Assembly (NCBI RefSeq): GCF_016906535.1
Contig: NC_057375.1
Span: forward strand, 2,356,001-2,420,000
Source: Rhizoctonia solani
Taxonomy: Eukaryota; Basidiomycota; Agaricomycetes; Cantharellales; Ceratobasidiaceae
Direction: 5' to 3'
Length of the DNA stretch: 64,000 nt
Position numbers and translations under genes: made by a program. The notes under the pieces were generated by a model. It was not told the DNA's origin. It was given only the letters and a program-made list of their open reading frames with translations, and ran no database searches. Below are positions 55,231 through 64,000 of this stretch, piece after piece; position 1 is the stretch's first letter; each line of letters starts with the position of its first letter.

Positions 55231-56970
55231 GGTTAATCAGAGAAACTAGGCTGCTAGGTAGGCTGGGTCCCAGCCTGGGTCCCAAACTGAGCCAGGCTAC
55301 CCATGGTAAAACCTCTTAGGCTTGAGTGTATGCATGGAGATCACACCTCTGAACACTAGTCAGTATTTGAATGAAAACATGCAAGCTAACACCTGTAGTG
55401 CATGCTTTGTATGCACAGCAAGCACAACACTTGACATCTGAAAAAGAGAGTATGCACAGTGTGATACTTATCATGCGTACAAAGTACGCACAGAGAGTGC
55501 AACACTTGTGATTTGTCAGTATTTATACTGGCACGCACATAGCACCACACACCATGCGTACTTTGTATGCACGGAGAGTGTGGGACTTGTGATTTGTCAG
55601 TATTCATACCAGCACGCACATAGCACCACACACCATGCGTACAAAGTACGCACAGAGAGTGCAACGGTGGTGATTTGTCAGCATCTGCACCACCACGCAC
55701 ATAGTGCCACATGCTATGCGTACTTTGTACGCACAGAGAGTGCAACACTTGTGATTTGTCAGTATTTTATACTGGCACGCACATAGCACCGCACACCATG
55801 CGTACTTTGTACGCACAGAGAGTGCAACAGTGGTGATTTGTCAGCACCTGCACCACCACGCACATAGTGCCACACGCTATGCGTACTTTGTACGCACAGA
55901 GAGTGTGGGACTTGTGATTTGTCAGTATTTATACCAGCACGCACATAGCACCGCACACCATGCGTACAAAGTACGCACAGAGAGTGCAACAGTGGTGATT
56001 TGTCAGCATCTGCACCATCACGCACGTAGTGCCACACGCTATGCGTACTTTGTACGCACAGAGAGTGCAACACTTGTGATTTGTCAGTATTTTATACTGG
56101 CACGCACATAGCACCGCACACCATGCGTACAAAGTACGCACAGAGAGTGCAACACTGATGATTTGTCAGCATCTGCACCACCACGCACATAGCACCACAC
56201 ACCATGCGTACTTTGTACGCACAGAGAGTGCAACGCTTGTGGTTTATCAATATTTGTACTGGTGCGCACGTAGCACCACACAACACGTGTACCAGTTATG
56301 CGCGGAGAGTGCAACATCTGTTGTTTCTTAGCACTTATACCGGTGCGCACATAGCACCACACGCCATGCGTACTAAGTACGCATCAAGAGCGTAAACAAC
56401 CTGATTATTCAGCATTTGCGTTGGTCACACAAGCTATTACTTATTATGTATACTATGTACGCACAGAGCATGCAGTAATGATTCCCTGGTGGTGCTCATA
56501 TTTCTGTAATCCGTTATCCATGCATGGTAAACAACAAGTACAATCAATCAGTAATACAACTTACTTACACGCCATATGTCAAACTTGGAGAATATGTTGG
56601 GGCATTGAACTGTAACTATAAGATTGTGTATACTTTGTTTTGTAGTGAACTCATCATGATAAGCTCTAAGCTTCATTTGTACATAGACATGTCACTCAAT
56701 GCCCTCATGCTGGGATTTCCAAACAAGCAACTTGTATAGAGACTAGGCCTGGTATTCACACCATGGACATTGGAGCCACCCAATTGTGTTGATATTAATA
56801 CACCTTCCATTTGTCTATACGCTTAGAGAAAATGTTGTACACGCGTATGCTTGGCAGGTTGTTATCTGTATTTCAGACAATACTTGAGCTTACATGCTAT
56901 CATATGAACCGGGCTTTCAAGACTCAGAATTGATTACACCTAACACTAAAGGCTACTACCAAAAGGGGCA
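55231..56970. repeat. Large tandem repeat, copy 1 (1.74 kb), containing satellite array A
   Basis: Starts GGTTAATCAGAGAAACTAGG and ends ACCAAAAGGGGCA. The next 1.8 kb (56972-58770) repeats it in order: 5' flank, satellite array, 3' flank (GGTGCTCATATTTCTGTAAT ...). The flanks differ by scattered substitutions and small indels, so the duplication is not brand new. Confidence 0.93.
55440..56470. repeat. 81-bp satellite array A with palindromic core
   Basis: About 12 units of 81 bp (two of 82). Each has ATGCGTAC-NNN-GTACGCACAGAGAGTG, then GATTTGTCAG and CACGCACATAGCACC. Cores start at 55475, 55556, 55637, 55718, 55800, 55881, 55962, 56043, 56125, 56206 and 56368. Centres are AAA (four), TTT (six) and TAA (last). 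One degenerate unit lies at about 56287. Confidence 0.95.
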
Positions 56971-56971
56971 A

Positions 56972-58770
56972 GGTTAATCAGAGAAACTAGGTTGCTAGGT
57001 AGGCTGGGTCCCAACCTGGGTCCCAAACTGAGCCAGGCTACCCATGGTAAACCTCTTAGGCTTGAGTGTATGCATGGAGATCACACCTCTGAACACTAGT
57101 CAGCATTTGAACAAAAACATCCAAGCTAACACCAGTAGTGCATGCTTTGTATGCACAGCAAGCACAACACTTGACATCAAAAAAGAGAGTATGCACAGTG
57201 TGATACTTATCATGCGTACAAAGTATGCACAGAGAGTGCAACACTGATGATTTGTCAGCATCTGAACCTCCACACACGTAGTGCCACACATCATGCGTAC
57301 AAAGTACGCACAGAGAGTGTAGGACTTGTGATTTGTCAGTATTTATACCGGCATGCATGTAGCACCGCACACCACGCGTACAAAGTACGCACAGAGAGTG
57401 CAACAGTGGTGATTTGTCAGCATCTTCACCACCACGCACATAGTACCACACACCATGCGTACCAAGTACGCACAGAGAGTGCAACGGTGGTGATTTGTCA
57501 GCATCTGCACCACCATGCACGTAGTGCCACACGCTATGCGTACAAAGTATGCACAGAGAGTGCAACACTTGTGATTTGTCAGCATCTGCACCACCACGCA
57601 CATAGTGCTATGCGTGCAAAGTACGCACAGAGAGCGCAACAGTTGTGGTTTGTCAGTATTTTATATTGGCACGCACATAGCACCACACACCATGCGTACA
57701 AAGTACGCACAGAGAGTGTGGGACTTGTGATTTGTCAGTATTTATACCGGCACGCACATAGCACCGCACACCATGCGTACTTTGTACGCACGGAGAGTGC
57801 AGCAATTGTGATTTGTCAGTATCTGTACTGGTGCACACATAGCACCGCACACCATGCGTACTTTGTACGCACAGAGAGTGTGGGACTTGTGATTTGTCAG
57901 TATTTATACCGGCACGCACATAGCACCGCACACCATGCGTACAAAGTACGCACGGAGAGTGCAGCAATTGTGATTTGTCAGCATCTGCACCATCACGCAC
58001 ATAGTGCCACACACTATGCGTACTTTGTACGCACAGAGAGTGTAGGACTTGTGATTTGTCAGTATTTATACTGGCACGCACATAGCACCACACACCATGC
58101 GTACAAAGTACGCACAGAGAGTGCAACTCTTGTGGTTTGTTGGTATCTGTACTGGTGCGCACATAGCACCACACGCCATGCGTACTAAGTACGCATCAAG
58201 AGCATGAGCAACCTGATTAGTCAGCATTTGCGTTGGCCACACAAGCTATATACTCTGTACGCAAAGAGCATGCAGTAATGATTCTCTGATGGTGCTCATA
58301 TTTCTGTAATCCGTTATCCGCGCACGGTAAACAACAAGTAAAATCAATCAGTAATACAACTTACTTACACGCCATATGTCAAACTTGGAAAATATGTTGG
58401 GGCGTGGAACTGTAACTATAAGATTGTGTATACTTTGTTTTGTGGTGAACTCATCATGATAAGCTCTAAGCTTCATTTGTACATAGACATATCACTCAAC
58501 GCTCTTATACTGGGATTTCCAAACAAGCAACTTGTGTAGAGACTAGGCCTGGTACTAACGCCATGGACATTAGAGCCACCCAAATGTGTTGATATTAATA
58601 CACCTTCTATTTGTATATACACTTAGAGAAAATGTTGTACACGCGTATGCTTGGCGGGTTGTCATCTGTATTTCAGACAATACTTGAGCTTACACGCTAT
58701 CATATGAAGCAGGCTTCCAAGACTCAGAATTGATTGTACCTAACACTAAAGGCTGCTACCAAAAGGGGCA
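56972..58770. repeat. Large tandem repeat, copy 2 (1.80 kb), containing satellite array B
   Basis: Direct repeat of 55231-56970, longer mainly because array B holds more 81-bp units. Confidence 0.93.
57181..58265. repeat. 81-bp satellite array B with palindromic core
   Basis: 13 units. Cores at 57214, 57295, 57376, 57457, 57538, 57612, 57694, 57775, 57856, 57937, 58018, 58099 and 58180. Centres are AAA (eight), TTT (three), CAA (one) and TAA (last, as in array A). A 7-8 bp deletion shortens the unit ending at 57612. Confidence 0.95.
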
Positions 58771-58803
58771 ATTGATATTGTGTATTCATGACACATACGT
58801 AGA

Positions 58804-59217
58804 TTACATTGTTCCAAACACGCCCACACGATCTCCCTTTGGGTGTTGAGATTGTTTGCTCAACAGGCTGAGATGGAGCTCAAGAAGCAAAAGCTGATTG
58901 CTGACCATGGCGTTCTCTTTCATCTTCTCGTCGATAGCCACCAGAAGCCTCTGCTGTGCCTTCTGCAGCTCCTGCTTGGCCATGCTATTCAACGTGTTAA
59001 GATCAAACCAAGTGTAGTACCTATCAAATGAGACCTACCAAAGAGCTTGAAGTTCCTCATCCATCTTGTGGAGCAAACCCCTTAGCACAGGGGGTGCCAC
59101 GTTGAAATGGACCCTCCAGGAGCGTTCTGGGCTGCATGAAGCCTTGCAGTGTACACATTGCTTCAAGTCTGTCTTACCCCCACCAGTCCCCGGGTCAGCA
59201 ATACATTTTTCACACAC
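58804..59217 (-). CDS. Hypothetical Cys-rich, coiled-coil protein (fragment)
   Basis: Two blocks on the minus strand join across a clean intron (59039|GTAGGT...AATAG|58984) in one frame. Block 1 has CEKCIADPG and KQCVHCKASC, two CxxC pairs that could bind zinc, then SWRVHFNVAPPVLRGLLHKM. Block 2 is a Gln/Leu/Lys-rich helix (MAKQELQKAQQRLLVAIDEK) likely to form a coiled coil, ending at the stop at 58804. No convincing N-terminal exon is found: upstream minus frames contain stops, and the sequence from 59762 is repeat D. It might be the tail of a transposon-derived or repeat-carried gene (a BED-like finger was considered) but the family is not recognised. Confidence 0.4.
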
Positions 59218-59761
59218 AAGATGACCTATTGATAGACTTAGATTTATGAGACTTTACCCAAACTTGCAACGCACCGCACTCCAGAGCAAAGATATTCCTG
59301 CTGCTTGCAATGCAGCGGCAAGCCAAACACCAAGTAAAAGACTGCCCGGATTGATCGGAGCTCACGCCTTGGCTAGCCTGGTGGGTCGACATGAAAAAAG
59401 ATCTTACTCGCTGTTGGGGACTGATGCAGCTTTGCAATGTGGCATTTTTTATAGGTTGCTTCAACATCTTAGTAATCACGTCACGTGGCTATCAGACTTT
59501 GTAAAAGGCATGAGTCATTGGAAGGCAAGCAAGGGACTGGTGCGGAAAGGGGAACCCGCAGAGTCCTCCATGCAATCACATGTATCCATCCTTTGCAAGT
59601 GTATCTGCGGACATAAGTGCAGGTTATTCACCTCCAATAAATGGTTCTTTAGGTCCGCAATATTCCAGCAGACAACTTCCTTGTCCTTGGCCAAAATCCT
59701 TATGTTCTGTCTTACCAACGCTCTTTCTGTATTAGACTTTAGTGAAAGCACATATTCCTCT
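59218..59761. other. Non-coding or decayed sequence
   Basis: A plus frame (59246-59797) and a minus frame (59515-59802) overlap; both end in repeat D and neither shows a domain. Possibly remains of the gene at 58804-59217. Confidence 0.35.
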
Positions 59762-60024
59762 AGGTTATTACAAAGTAGTAGGTTGGTGGTAGGTTGAACC
59801 AAGCTACACTGCAGGGTGATCCAAGCTACACTGCAGGGTGGCCCAAGCTACACTGCAGGGTGAACTGTTGTGATATGGCACAGGGTGGGAACCAGGTGGA
59901 CACAACCCACATATGGTGTTAGGGTGGATTATAGGGAAAGCATCAGCCCTCCTACAAAAAGTTGCGTACTTTACACACAGCAATACCACCATCCCCTAAG
60001 TTAGGGTGAGTCATGTGACAACTG
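59762..60024. repeat. Dispersed repeat D, copy 2
   Basis: Matches 54751-54966; longer because CAAGCTACACTGCAGGGTG occurs three times in a row (about 59807-59868) where copy 1 has it once. Confidence 0.92.
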
Positions 60025-60497
60025 ACCACCCATGCCACACAGAATTGCGTACAACATGCAGAAGTATAGCACCATGGTCAATGTTAGGGTGAGTCACATG
60101 ATCAATGATTACTCCTTGTACTCACAGTTGCGTACCAAGTACGCAGCTATATGACCCACAATCATGTTAGGGTGAGTCACATGACCACCCATCACTCTAC
60201 TCATGCAGAGTTGCGTACTTGGTACGCAACTATATCACACACAATTGTGTTAGGGTGAGTCACATGACCACCCACCGCTCTACTTGTGCAGAGTTGCGTA
60301 CTTGGTACGCAACTATACCACCCACAGTTATGTTAGGGTGAATCATGTGACCATCCACCGCACTACTCATGCAGAGTTGCGTACCAAGTACGCAACAATA
60401 CCACACACAATTGTGTTAGGGTGAGTCACGTGACCACCCACTGCACTGCTCATGCAGAGTTGCATACTTGGTACGCAACTATACCACCCACAGTTAT
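59918..60497. repeat. 83-bp satellite array C with palindromic core
   Basis: Units start with GTTAGGGTG at 59918, 60000, 60083, 60166, 60249, 60332 and 60415 (82 bp, then 83 bp each). Most hold GTTGCGTAC-NNN-GTACGCAAC, 9-bp arms; cores at 60130 (CAA), 60213 (TTG), 60296 (TTG), 60379 (CAA) and 60462 (TTG, one arm change). Unit starts pair TTAGGG with TGAGTCA. Confidence 0.95.
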
Positions 60498-60902
60498 GTG
60501 AGGGAGGACCCCCAATTATCCTGGGGGAGGCTTCTTTGGCTTCCAGATATCACGTGCAGGTCCACTCTCTGGGTGATTGTTTTTCTGGGTGCTAACACCG
60601 TCAAACAATCAATTTTGATTGTGATGGTATTCAACTCGCGTTGTTGTTTGGGAGTTAGGTAGCGTTCCTGGTACATTTAGCTACTGTATTTACTAGTCTA
60701 AATTAAAATCAATTGTTTTCATCCTCTGTTTTGAGTTTGAAGTCCCAGGTATATGCGCTTGCATTTTGCTCAGGATTACTAAGGCTCGGGGAACTTCTGT
60801 TGTCTTCCCATGCCAAAAAATTTAGCTGTTCTTAGCGTATTGCGTGATCATTGTTAGAGTCGGAGCTTGTTTGCAATCATCCTTAAAACTCGTACACATA
60901 CT
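60498..60902. other. Spacer, possible promoter of a host gene
   Basis: About 400 bp after the satellite without repeats. TTGATTGTGATGG and CAATCATCC lie upstream of a possible start codon at 60903. Confidence 0.35.
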
Positions 60903-61076
60903 ATGGCAAGTTTAGGCAAACTATCCGCACGTAATATCATTCGGCCTGGGAAGGATATAATCAAACGGAATAGCGCGCTGTCCGCCCCTAGTACTTTCTT
61001 AGATTTACTCCCTGCCTTTGATACTCCGGGTCTTTTGTCTGGATTCTGTCGGAAAAACAGCTTGTACTTGGGAGAG
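60903..61076 (+). CDS. Possible first exon of a host gene cut by a Gypsy element
   Basis: ATG at 60903 opens a 58-codon frame (MASLGKLSARNIIRPGKDII ... KNSLYLGE) with a basic, Ser/Arg-containing N-terminus that could be a mitochondrial targeting sequence. It ends exactly at GAG|GTAAGT, a consensus fungal donor, and the Gypsy LTR begins 7 bases later (61083). The rest of the gene would be beyond the window, so the family is unknown. The call rests only on start, composition and donor. Confidence 0.4.
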
Positions 61077-61082
61077 GTAAGT

Positions 61083-61644
61083 TGTCGTGACCCAACTATA
61101 AGGTTGGTCACACGCTAGTGGATCGGGCGCTTGAGGCCGTACTACTACAAGTAAAGGTACACGACTACTATCTAAGGCTATACTACGGCTACGTAAGGTA
61201 ACCCTTCTACTATCTAACTACTGACGAGGGGGGCTTAGCCCTGGAGGTGTGGTAAGCGCAATAAGGAGTAAGCTGCTGAACTACTAGGGGCCGGCTACTT
61301 AGCTGGCTGGGGGTGATCCTCCTCAATGGTATGAGACGAGGTAAATCGACTTGGGGTTTCCAAGCGATTTTCCTACTGTATATATAACAAAGAGCACACT
61401 ATCTACATGGTCTGTGCGCGTGAGAAAAGAAGTACATGTGTGAAAAGAGAAGCGTGCTGCGGGCTGCGCAGAAGCGTGGATTTCTCCTAAGCGCCCTTGG
61501 CACGGCATCTCGGCGCGGCATCTCGGCATAATAAGCGCCGAGATCACGTGATCGAAAAACATAAGATAAAGAGTCCGTAAAAAATAGTAAAAATAGTAGA
61601 AAAATCAGGCGATTCCAATGGTGTATTCAGGGAGGTTTGTAACA
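61083..61644 (-). repeat. Gypsy 3' LTR (562 bp)
   Basis: Minus-strand reading starts TGTTACAAACC next to the purine tract and ends GGGTCACGACA, the usual TG...CA ends. TATATATA at about 61379-61386 could be its TATA box. An inverted GCGCCGAGAT / ATCTCGGCGC pair lies near 61512-61548. Confidence 0.85.
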
Positions 61645-61655
61645 TTGCCCCCCCC
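61645..61655 (-). other. Gypsy polypurine tract
   Basis: GGGGGGGGCAA on the minus strand, directly between the pol stop codon (61656-61658) and the LTR. Confidence 0.85.
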
Positions 61656-64000
61656 TTAAAGGCTCTTGGCGGCGTCACGAGCCTTTTTGAGTCTAGCTTG
61701 GTTGAAGCGTTTGATTTCTTCCTGGCTGTGCTCTAACAGTTCTTCTGGCTCCCAAGAATTGTCTTCTGGTCCGTAGCCCTTCCATTTTATCAGGTAAAAC
61801 CATTTGCCTTGTTGCCTTTTTGAGTCAATGATCCTTTCTACTTCGTATTCTTCTTCCCCCTCAATTGTTTCTGGAGGGGGTCGTTCAGGGAGCGGCTGAC
61901 TTGGGGACTCATGGACCTTGGACAATAGGCCCACGTAGAAGACATCGTGGATTTTAAGAGTTTCCGGCAACTTGAGGCGGTAGGCGTGGGTGGAAATTTT
62001 TTCTGTGACTTCAAAGGGTCCTAGCTGTTTAGGGTCCAATTTGTTTGAGTTGGTCCTAAGCTCGACATTCTTTCCATCCAGCCATACTTTTTCACCCACA
62101 ACGTATTCTGGGATTGTTCCTTTTACCCCTGCCATACGTTCCTTGGTCATCCTGAGTGCGGATTCCGCCTCTTTCCATTCCTTTGCCAGGGTGTCTGCTA
62201 CCTGATCGGCTTCTGGGACGTTAGCCGGCACGTTGGACGGGCTCATGACGGGGCTTCTTCCATAGACAAGTTCAAAGGGGGTTCTCCCGGTAGCCGAGTG
62301 TCTAGCGTTGTTGTAAGCATATTCTGCTAGTGGTAACCAGGTTGCCCAGTCTGAATGGTCTGCCGCCACATAGGATCTAAGATAGAATTCGATGAACTGG
62401 TTCACTCTTTCCGTTTGTCCGTCCGACTCCGGGTGGTAGGCTGAGGAGAAGGCTGGGTTGATCCCAAGGCGTTGGTACAGTGCCCTTAGAAATTTCCCTG
62501 TGAACGTGGTTCCGCGGTCTGAGACTGTCTTGACTGGTAGTCCGTGTAGTTTCCAAACGTGGGTGATGAATAGATCTGCTAGGCCCTTGGCTGTGACTTT
62601 CTTTGTTGTTGGAATGAAGTGGCCAAACTTGGAGAAGGAGTCAATTACAACTAGAATCGCATCGTACCCGTTAGACTTAGGGAATCCTGTGATGAAGTCA
62701 TAGGATATTGTATGGAAAGGGAACGGGGGGACTTCTAAGGGTTTTAGGGAGATGACGGGGGCGTGTGCGCGGCGGTTGGCTTGGCAGGTAGGGCAGCATT
62801 CTACCCATTCCTTAGCAGATGACTTCATTCCTGGCCACCAGTAGTTGCGGTTCAGGAGTTCTAGGGTTCTCTGTTGCCCAGGGTGTCCTGCCAGGGGTGA
62901 GTTGTGGAACCCCCTTAACAATCGCTCCTTCAAGGGTTCTGAGTCCGGGACCACTAGTTTTCCACGATACCAAAGGAGGTCTTCTTCCCAGTCATAATCT
63001 CTATATGCCTTACGAATGGAGGGGGGAGCGTTGTCTGCGTCCTCTGTGAGGAATTGGATAATGGGTTCAAGGGATGGGTCTTCCCTGAGCTTAGTGCGGA
63101 TCTCCATGACAATTTCCAATTCTTCTTCTGACGTGTTGGCAAAGACTTCTGCGGGGAGCATGACTTCTGGTTCTGAGGGGTTATCAACATAGTCTGCTCG
63201 CCTGGACAGTGCATCCGGTTTACCCGACTGTTTCCCTGGTTGGTAGTGGATCTCAAAGTTAAAGTCGCTTAAGAATATGCGCCATCGGGCGTGCCTGCAA
63301 TTGAAGGTTCTGGCCTGCATCCAATATTCTAAATTTCAATGATCCGTGAACACCTGTATGGGTTTGTCCGTTGCTTCCAAGAAGATACGCCACTCCTCTA
63401 GGGCCTTGATGACGGCTAGGAGTTCCTTGTCATGGGTGTCGTAATTGGCCTCAGCACCAGAGAAGGATTTTGACATATAGGCTACTGGGTGTAAGCAATT
63501 ATCCTCCCCTCTTTGACTAAGGATTGCTCCCATGGCTACTCCTGACGCGTCTGTTTCAAGGTAGTAGGGGAGACTAGGGTTGGAATGGATAAGCACGGGT
63601 GCCCGGGTAACTAGACGTTTCAACTCCTGGAACGCTTCTTCCTCTGGGTTACCCCATGACCAGGGGGTTTCCTTTCTGGTGAGGTTGTGGAGTGGTCGTG
63701 CGACGGAGCTGAAATTTGGGATGAATTGGCGGAGGTAGTTTACGAACCCTAGGAACGCTTGGACTTGTTTGACTGTTTTGGGCTGTGGCCATGACGTTAC
63801 TGCCTCAATTTTCTTCTGATCCATAGAAAAGCCTGTAGGGGATATGACAATGCCCAGGTAGTCGACTGTGGTCACGTGGAAATGGCATTTGGACAGCTTG
63901 CAGAACAGTTGATTCTTCATAAGACGGGATAGTACCTCCCTGACATGGGCTGGATGGTCTTCTGGCTTTTCCGAAAAGATGAGGATGTCGTCTAAGTAAA
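61656..64000 (-). CDS. Gypsy chromovirus Pol (RT end, RNase H, integrase, chromodomain), one internal stop
   Basis: Enters at the right edge with the RT catalytic motif YLDDILIFSEKPEDH (codon for Y at 63998). Next: FCKLSKCHFHVTTVDYLGIV (RT connection), YLETDASGVAMGAILSQ and SKSFSGAEANYDTHDKELLA (RNase H), then QVFTDH followed by an in-frame TGA (63336-63338) and NLEYWMQARTFNCRHARW. Integrase: HHCC zinc domain (FHNSPLAGHPGQQRTLELLN, CCPTCQANRRAH), core SYDFITGFPKSNGYDAILVV, TVSDRGTTFTGKF, YHPESDGQTERVNQ (D, D, E present). Chromodomain at the end: YEVERIIDSKRQQGKWFYLI then KWKGYGPEDNSWEPEEL, which targets integration to modified chromatin. Apart from the TGA, the frame is open. The TGA replaces a codon that is Arg, Lys or Gln in relatives. 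Confidence 0.95.
63336..63338 (-). other. Nonsense TGA in Gypsy RNase H
   Basis: TDH-TGA-NLEYW on the minus strand. A single C-to-T or equivalent change in a CGA codon would explain it. It separates the RT/RNase H part from integrase. Confidence 0.85.

Larger units (their letters stand above)
61083..64000 (-). mobile_element. Ty3/Gypsy chromovirus, 3' part
   Basis: Element read on the minus strand: RT end, RNase H, integrase and chromodomain, then stop, purine tract and the 3' LTR. The 5' half and 5' LTR lie beyond the right edge. Flank TAAGT (61078-61082) is the candidate 5-bp target duplication. Confidence 0.93.

Noticed and set aside
57247..58188. 313-codon ORF on plus in the satellite
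   Set aside because: Open only because the unit is 81 bp; the opposite strand is equally open and the peptide is just the repeat.
55440..60497. Regular repeats considered as a CRISPR array
   Set aside because: Units are contiguous satellite repeats without unique spacers, in a eukaryotic setting.
59918..60497. TTAGGG occurrences as a telomere
   Set aside because: One TTAGGG per 83-bp unit, not a tandem run; at most a subtelomeric hint.

Overview
This window looks like nuclear DNA of a basidiomycete fungus of the Agaricomycetes, most like Rhizoctonia (Ceratobasidiaceae). Genes are split by very short introns (47-61 nt) with GTAAGT/GTGAGT-type donors. The gene families fit this group: a DUF6535-type membrane protein, a MYND-finger protein, questin-oxidase-like proteins, a DyP peroxidase, an RTA1 protein, small F-box-like proteins, a TPR/kinase gene and a DUF2235 hydrolase. 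The retroelements are a fungal Ty1/copia element and a Gypsy chromovirus. The species assignment is inference; gene structures were read by eye.

Layout. 0-0.7 kb: 5' part of a chitin deacetylase-like gene (minus). 2.6-6.3 kb: DUF6535 membrane protein (minus). 7.1-8.7 kb: DUF7587-like gene (minus). 9.9-11.9 kb: broken MYND gene (plus), containing a 197/192-bp tandem duplication. 12.8-14.5 and 17.0-18.6 kb: two frameshifted questin-oxidase-like paralogues, with a copia-type solo LTR between them. 19.6-27.1 kb: a DyP peroxidase gene whose third exon is split by a complete, apparently very young Ty1/copia element. 28.2-29.6 kb: RTA1-like membrane protein. 29.9-32.7 kb: two sister F-box-like genes. 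35.5-38.6 kb: protein kinase, TPR segment and USP8-dimerisation-like segment. 40.5-43.4 kb: DUF2235 hydrolase. 43.4-49.1 kb: no gene I can support. 49.1-50.8 kb: GATA transcription factor. 52.6-60.5 kb: a repeat block of palindrome-cored satellites and nested duplications. 61.1-64.0 kb: 3' half of a Gypsy chromovirus that runs off the right edge.

The strongest observations are as follows. (1) The copia element splits codon 64 of an otherwise intact DyP gene, with identical LTRs and a perfect 5-bp target duplication. (2) That element's reverse transcriptase has Asn in place of two catalytic Asp residues, although its ORF is open end to end, so it may have been moved in trans. (3) Three unrelated repeat families between 52.6 and 60.5 kb carry palindromes whose centres occur in both orientations (AAA/TTT, TTG/CAA, G/C) inside constant flanks, which suggests repeated in-place inversion. 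(4) Many single-base homopolymer indels break otherwise good genes, and an indel-only tandem duplication exists, so part of the apparent gene decay may be sequencing or assembly error.
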